DNA from: an uncultured Alphaproteobacteria bacterium | GTDB taxonomy: Bacteria; Pseudomonadota; Alphaproteobacteria; RF32; CAG-239 | Direction of reading: 5' to 3' | Length of the DNA stretch: 64,000 bases | Assembly: GCA_934273635.1 (NCBI GenBank) | Contig: CAKQSV010000001.1 | Location: 186,001 to 250,000 of the forward strand | Shown: positions 60,851-64,000 of the stretch, piece after piece | Layout of the letters: each line of letters begins with the position of its first letter | Position numbering within the stretch: position 1 is the stretch's first letter | Program-made: the position numbers and the translations under genes | The notes under the pieces: generated by a model | Database searches by the model: none | The model's input: the letters and a program-made list of their open reading frames with translations, nothing else | What the model was told of the DNA's origin: nothing

Positions 60851-63589
60851 CTAGTGGGCGGCGGTCCAATCGTCTCCGCTACCCAGTTCGGCGATGAACG
60901 GCACGTTATAGTTCACGACGTTTTGCATGGTTTGTTTTATCATTTCGCTGACTTGTTCGACCTCGTTTTCCGGAGCCTCAAAGATGAGCTCGTCGTGGAC
61001 TTGCAGGAGCATTTTGGTTTTGAAACCGCCTTGTTGCAAGTTGCGATAAACCTGTTGCATGGCCATTTTGATAATATCGGCCGCTCCCCCCTGAATTGGG
61101 GCGTTAATGGCGGCGCGTTCGGCGTTTTGCACCAAGCGTTTGTTTTTATCGGTAATGCCATAAATCGGGCATTTGCGTCCGAACGGGGTGGTGACATAGC
61201 CGTGTTTTTTGGCAAAGGCGATGGTCTCGTCCATATATTTTTTTATCTCGGGCATTTGCGCAAAATAGGCGTCAATGTATTTTTTGGCTTCTGCCGGAGT
61301 GACGCCGATTTGTTTGGCTAATCCGAACTGTGAAATGCCATAGACAATACCAAAGTTAATGGCTTTGGCATGGCGGCGCAAATCCGGTGTGACTTCTTCT
61401 AACGGTACGTCAAAAACTTTGGCGGCGGTGGCGGCGTGAATATCTTTGCCCTCCCAAAACGCTTGTTTGAGGCCTTTAACATCGGCCACCACGGACAACA
61501 GCCGCAATTCCACTTGCGAATAGTCGCAGGAGATGAGTTTGCAACCTTTTTTTGCCACAAAACAAGAGCGAATTTTTTTACCTTCAAGGCTGCGAATAGG
61601 AATATTTTGCAAATTGGGATTGGATGACGCCAAACGACCGGTGTTGACCACAATCTGGCTAAAGGTGGTGTGCAGGCGCGAATCCTTATCCAACTGATTA
61701 AGCAACGCGTCGGTGTATGTTGAACGCAATTTGCTCACAGCGCGCCAATTTAAAATTTCTGCCGCCATGGTGTTGCCGTCTGCCGCCAAATCTTCAAGAA
61801 TATCGGCGCCGGTTTGCCATAATCCGGAAGCGGTTTTTTTGCCTTTGATGCCGGTGTTTTCAAACAAGACTTCTCCCACCTGCTTGGGTGAGCCAAGGTT
61901 GAACTCTTTGCCCGCCAACTGATAAATTCGTTGCTCGCAGTCTGACATTTGTTTTGACAACTCTTGTTTGACGGTTTGCAATTTGGGCGCGTCGACCATA
62001 ATGCCGCGGCTTTCCATATCTTGCAATATCGGAATTAGCGGACGGTCGAGGTCTTCATAGACGCTGATTTGTTTTTCTTTAATCAGGCGGCGGCGAAACA
62101 GTTCAAACAGGCGTAAGGTTAAATCTGCCGTTTCGGCGGCGTATGGCAACAGTTCTGTCGCTGAAACCGTGTCTATGGCGCGCTTGTTTTTGCCGTTACC
62201 TAAAATATCTTCAAGATTGGCGGCGCTATAATCTAAAAAAGTCGCAGCCAGTTCGGGGAGCGTGTGTTTGCTTTCTGAACTATCCAAAACATAAGACAAC
62301 ACCGCGGTGTCGTCTATCGGTTGGCAAGTCGCGTCATCGCCCAAAACTTTTTTGATAAAGTGGATATTGAATTTGGCGTCGTGACTGATTTTGAGAATCG
62401 ATTTATCGCTCATTAGCGGTAATAATATTGGTTTGACTTGAGCAAAGTCCAACTCAGAGGTTGTGGCGTTGGGCGTTGAAAATAAATCAAAGGCGATATT
62501 CGGTGTCGTGCTTGGCACCAGCGGCACATAGCAGGCGTGTCCGATTGAATCAGCCAGAGCAAAGCCGATTATTTTATCAAACTGCGGGTTGTTGCCGGTG
62601 GTGGTGACATTAAAGGCAAATTTGCGGCTTTGTTCGATATTTTGGCAAAAGGCTTGCAACTGCGCGGCGGAGGTTATCAGCGCATAGTCTTTGACGATTT
62701 CGGCGGCGGGTTGGTGGTCCTGGCACTGCTCGTCAACCCATTTTTCAATACGGGGTTTGATACTGTTAAAACCGTATTGTTCCACAAAGTTCAGCACTTT
62801 ATCTTTTTGCGGGGTGCGGCAAGGATATTCTTCAATACCATGAGCGACCGGAACATCTTTTTTGAGGGTGACCAGTTGCAGAGATATGCGCGCCTGTTCA
62901 ATATTGTTCAAAATGGTTTCGCGGCGCTTGTTTTGTTTGATTTCGGCGGCGCGGGTCAAAACCTCTTCCAGCGAGCCGAAAGTGTTTATGAGTTCGGCGG
63001 CGGTTTTCAGTCCAATTCCGGGGACTCCGGGGATGTTGTCGGTGCTGTCGCCGGCGAGAGCCTGAACATCAATCACGCGCTCGGGATAAACGCCGAATTT
63101 TTCTTTAACGTCTTCGGGTGTAAAGAACTTGTCTTTCATCGGGTCAAAAAATTCAACATCGGGGCGAATCAGCTGCATTAAATCTTTGTCGGCGGAAATG
63201 ACCGTTACTTCATAGCCTTTGCTCAAGCCTTGCTCCGCGTAAGTGGCAATCAGGTCGTCGGCCTCAAAGCCTTCCATATCCAAATAATTAATATTCAGAG
63301 CGTCAAGCGCTTGGCGGATAATCGCAAATTGAGGAATTAAATCTTCGGGAATTTCTTTGCGGGTGGCTTTGTAGGCGGCAAAAATGTTGTTGCGGTAGTT
63401 TTGGCGTTTGGCGTCAAACAAAACCAGACAATAATCGCAGTGCAGACGTTGGGTGAGGCGCAAGAACATATTTGTAAAGCCATAGACCGCATTAACGGGC
63501 GCGCCGTCGGGCGAGGTCATGGGCGGCAAAGCGTAAAACGCGCGAAAAATGTAGCCCGAGCCGTCAATCAAACATATTCTTTTGCTCAT
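60851..63589 (-). CDS. polA: DNA polymerase I, proofreading motif degenerate
   Basis: Gap-filling polymerase for replication and repair. ATG at 63589 has AAGGGGAT upstream; a 9-residue extension is less likely. The 912 residues show a 5' nuclease domain (1-290), a 3'-5' exonuclease-like domain (310-500), and a polymerase domain with DYSQVELRL (motif A), RRHAKAINFGIVYG (O helix) and QVHDELIFE (motif C). In the exonuclease domain the motif I DxE pair is replaced: FAFNVTT puts Asn327 and Thr329 there. Motifs II (HDAKFN) and III (DDTAVLSY) remain recognisable. Confidence 0.96.
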   Translation of the reverse strand: MSKRICLIDGSGYIFRAFYALPPMTSPDGAPVNAVYGFTNMFLRLTQRLHCDYCLVLFDAKRQNYRNNIFAAYKATRKEIPEDLIPQFAIIRQALDALNINYLDMEGFEADDLIATYAEQGLSKGYEVTVISADKDLMQLIRPDVEFFDPMKDKFFTPEDVKEKFGVYPERVIDVQALAGDSTDNIPGVPGIGLKTAAELINTFGSLEEVLTRAAEIKQNKRRETILNNIEQARISLQLVTLKKDVPVAHGIEEYPCRTPQKDKVLNFVEQYGFNSIKPRIEKWVDEQCQDHQPAAEIVKDYALITSAAQLQAFCQNIEQSRKFAFNVTTTGNNPQFDKIIGFALADSIGHACYVPLVPSTTPNIAFDLFSTPNATTSELDFAQVKPILLPLMSDKSILKISHDAKFNIHFIKKVLGDDATCQPIDDTAVLSYVLDSSESKHTLPELAATFLDYSAANLEDILGNGKNKRAIDTVSATELLPYAAETADLTLRLFELFRRRLIKEKQISVYEDLDRPLIPILQDMESRGIMVDAPKLQTVKQELSKQMSDCEQRIYQLAGKEFNLGSPKQVGEVLFENTGIKGKKTASGLWQTGADILEDLAADGNTMAAEILNWRAVSKLRSTYTDALLNQLDKDSRLHTTFSQIVVNTGRLASSNPNLQNIPIRSLEGKKIRSCFVAKKGCKLISCDYSQVELRLLSVVADVKGLKQAFWEGKDIHAATAAKVFDVPLEEVTPDLRRHAKAINFGIVYGISQFGLAKQIGVTPAEAKKYIDAYFAQMPEIKKYMDETIAFAKKHGYVTTPFGRKCPIYGITDKNKRLVQNAERAAINAPIQGGAADIIKMAMQQVYRNLQQGGFKTKMLLQVHDELIFEAPENEVEQVSEMIKQTMQNVVNYNVPFIAELGSGDDWTAAH

Positions 63590-63658
63590 AAAAATCCCCT
63601 TGATGAAGTTTGGCACTTGTCAAGCAATATATAACGGAAAATATTATCTTCAAAGATT

Positions 63659-63856
63659 TTATTCGGCAACCGACATAAAAAAAGTGCGCTCAAGAGTATC
63701 TAAGCTCTCTGCGGTGCTATCGCAAGTGTCTTCATAATTATCAATGTATTCAAGAACAGCCTCTTCCAAGCATTGTTGCAACGGGTGGTTGCGCTCAGCG
63801 GCAATCTGTTGCAATTTTTGATAAACCGAAGAATTTATAGAAACACTGACGGTCAT
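63659..63856 (-). CDS. Ribbon-helix-helix (CopG-like) protein
   Basis: A 65-residue protein with a TVSVSINSSVYQKLQQIA ribbon-helix opening and a second helix (PLQQCLEEAVLEYI), typical of RHH DNA-binding antitoxins. An acidic tail follows. AAAGGAAG precedes the ATG. No toxin gene is adjacent on the same strand within the window, so it may be solitary or regulatory. Confidence 0.75.
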   Translation of the reverse strand: MTVSVSINSSVYQKLQQIAAERNHPLQQCLEEAVLEYIDNYEDTCDSTAESLDTLERTFFMSVAE

Positions 63857-63938
63857 TTTTAAATCTTCCTTTAAGGTTCTTGTGATAGGCTATAAAACAG
63901 TTTTAAGATATTTTGCGAATCGTTGCAAGGACTGAATT

Positions 63939-64000
63939 ATGGTAAAAAAAGCCAAATCGAAAAAAAAGACACGTAAGACTAAAAAAAAAGAGTCAAAACA
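63939..64000 (+). CDS. Lysine-rich protein, 5' end only
   Basis: ATG 63939 with AAGGACTG upstream opens a frame to the window end (20 codons): Lys-rich with Ser and Thr (starts MVKKAKSKKKTRKT). Too short to assign. The window ends before any domain; a basic N-terminal tail on an ATPase, penicillin-binding protein or nucleic-acid binder would all fit. Confidence 0.5.
   Translation, partial: MVKKAKSKKKTRKTKKKESK

Noticed and set aside
62300..62440. Loss of all three exonuclease motifs in PolA
   Set aside because: Motif II (HDAKFN) and motif III (DDTAVLSY) are still recognisable; only motif I is clearly degraded.
63659..63856. Complete toxin-antitoxin pair
   Set aside because: Only an RHH-type protein is seen and no adjacent toxin gene is present in the window.

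Overview
The window is a gene-dense chromosomal segment of a Gram-negative alphaproteobacterium. I infer this from neighbourhoods typical of that class: tolC-popZ-valS, the MJ0042 zinc-ribbon gene beside ftsE-ftsX-plsC-DUF2125, DUF3576-leuS-lptE-holA, ialB-rlmN and DUF2066-perM. LptF, LptD and LptE imply an LPS-bearing outer membrane. Base composition looks moderate, with AT-rich spacers. An ackA-ackA-pta cluster and glycogen phosphorylase suggest overflow or fermentative acyl-phosphate metabolism. The species cannot be named from sequence alone.

Layout. 1-3 kb: a truncated secreted protein and FtsK. 3-10.4 kb: fabD-fabG, then a promoter and the envelope operon lptF-lptD-surA-rsmA. 10.4-15.5 kb (minus): tolC, popZ, valS. 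15.6-20.3 kb: glgP, a repeat-rich spacer, and an unrecognised 607-residue protein. 20.4-25 kb (minus): pgk, gap, argS and a lipoprotein. 25-31.2 kb: small proteins, then ftsE-ftsX-ydcF-like-plsC-DUF2125. 31.2-33.6 kb: tRNA-Ser(CGA), a structured spacer, secE-nusG, mscL and an outer-membrane barrel. 33.6-37.8 kb (minus): pta, two acetate kinase paralogs and a secreted protein. 38-46.5 kb: DUF2066-perM, then a reduced division/cell-wall cluster mraY-ftsW-murG-murB-ftsQ-ftsA. 46.5-51.8 kb (minus): rsmB, a PanE-like protein, a WecA/MraY-like membrane protein lacking catalytic residues, a TPR protein and an ASCH protein. 51.9-57.8 kb: DUF3576-leuS-lptE-holA plus two smaller genes. 57.8-64 kb: a CCA/poly(A) nucleotidyltransferase, ialB-rlmN, polA, a ribbon-helix-helix protein and the start of a lysine-rich protein.

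Most genes are housekeeping, but several conserved operons are thinned. lptG and pdxA are absent from the lpt operon. murD, murC, ddl and ftsZ are absent from the division cluster. acpP does not follow fabG, and rplK does not follow nusG.

The most unusual signals are these. (1) Two long hairpin elements, at 18071-18178 and 60683-60791, share a core but have different, self-complementary outer arms, and each left arm lies in the 3' end of the upstream gene. (2) A polytopic protein at 48445-49515 aligns with WecA/MraY transferases but lacks most catalytic aspartates. (3) One of the tandem acetate kinases has Gly at the position of the acyl-pocket Val93. (4) DNA polymerase I has lost the acidic pair of its proofreading motif I. 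(5) The 607-residue protein contains a duplicated domain I do not recognise.
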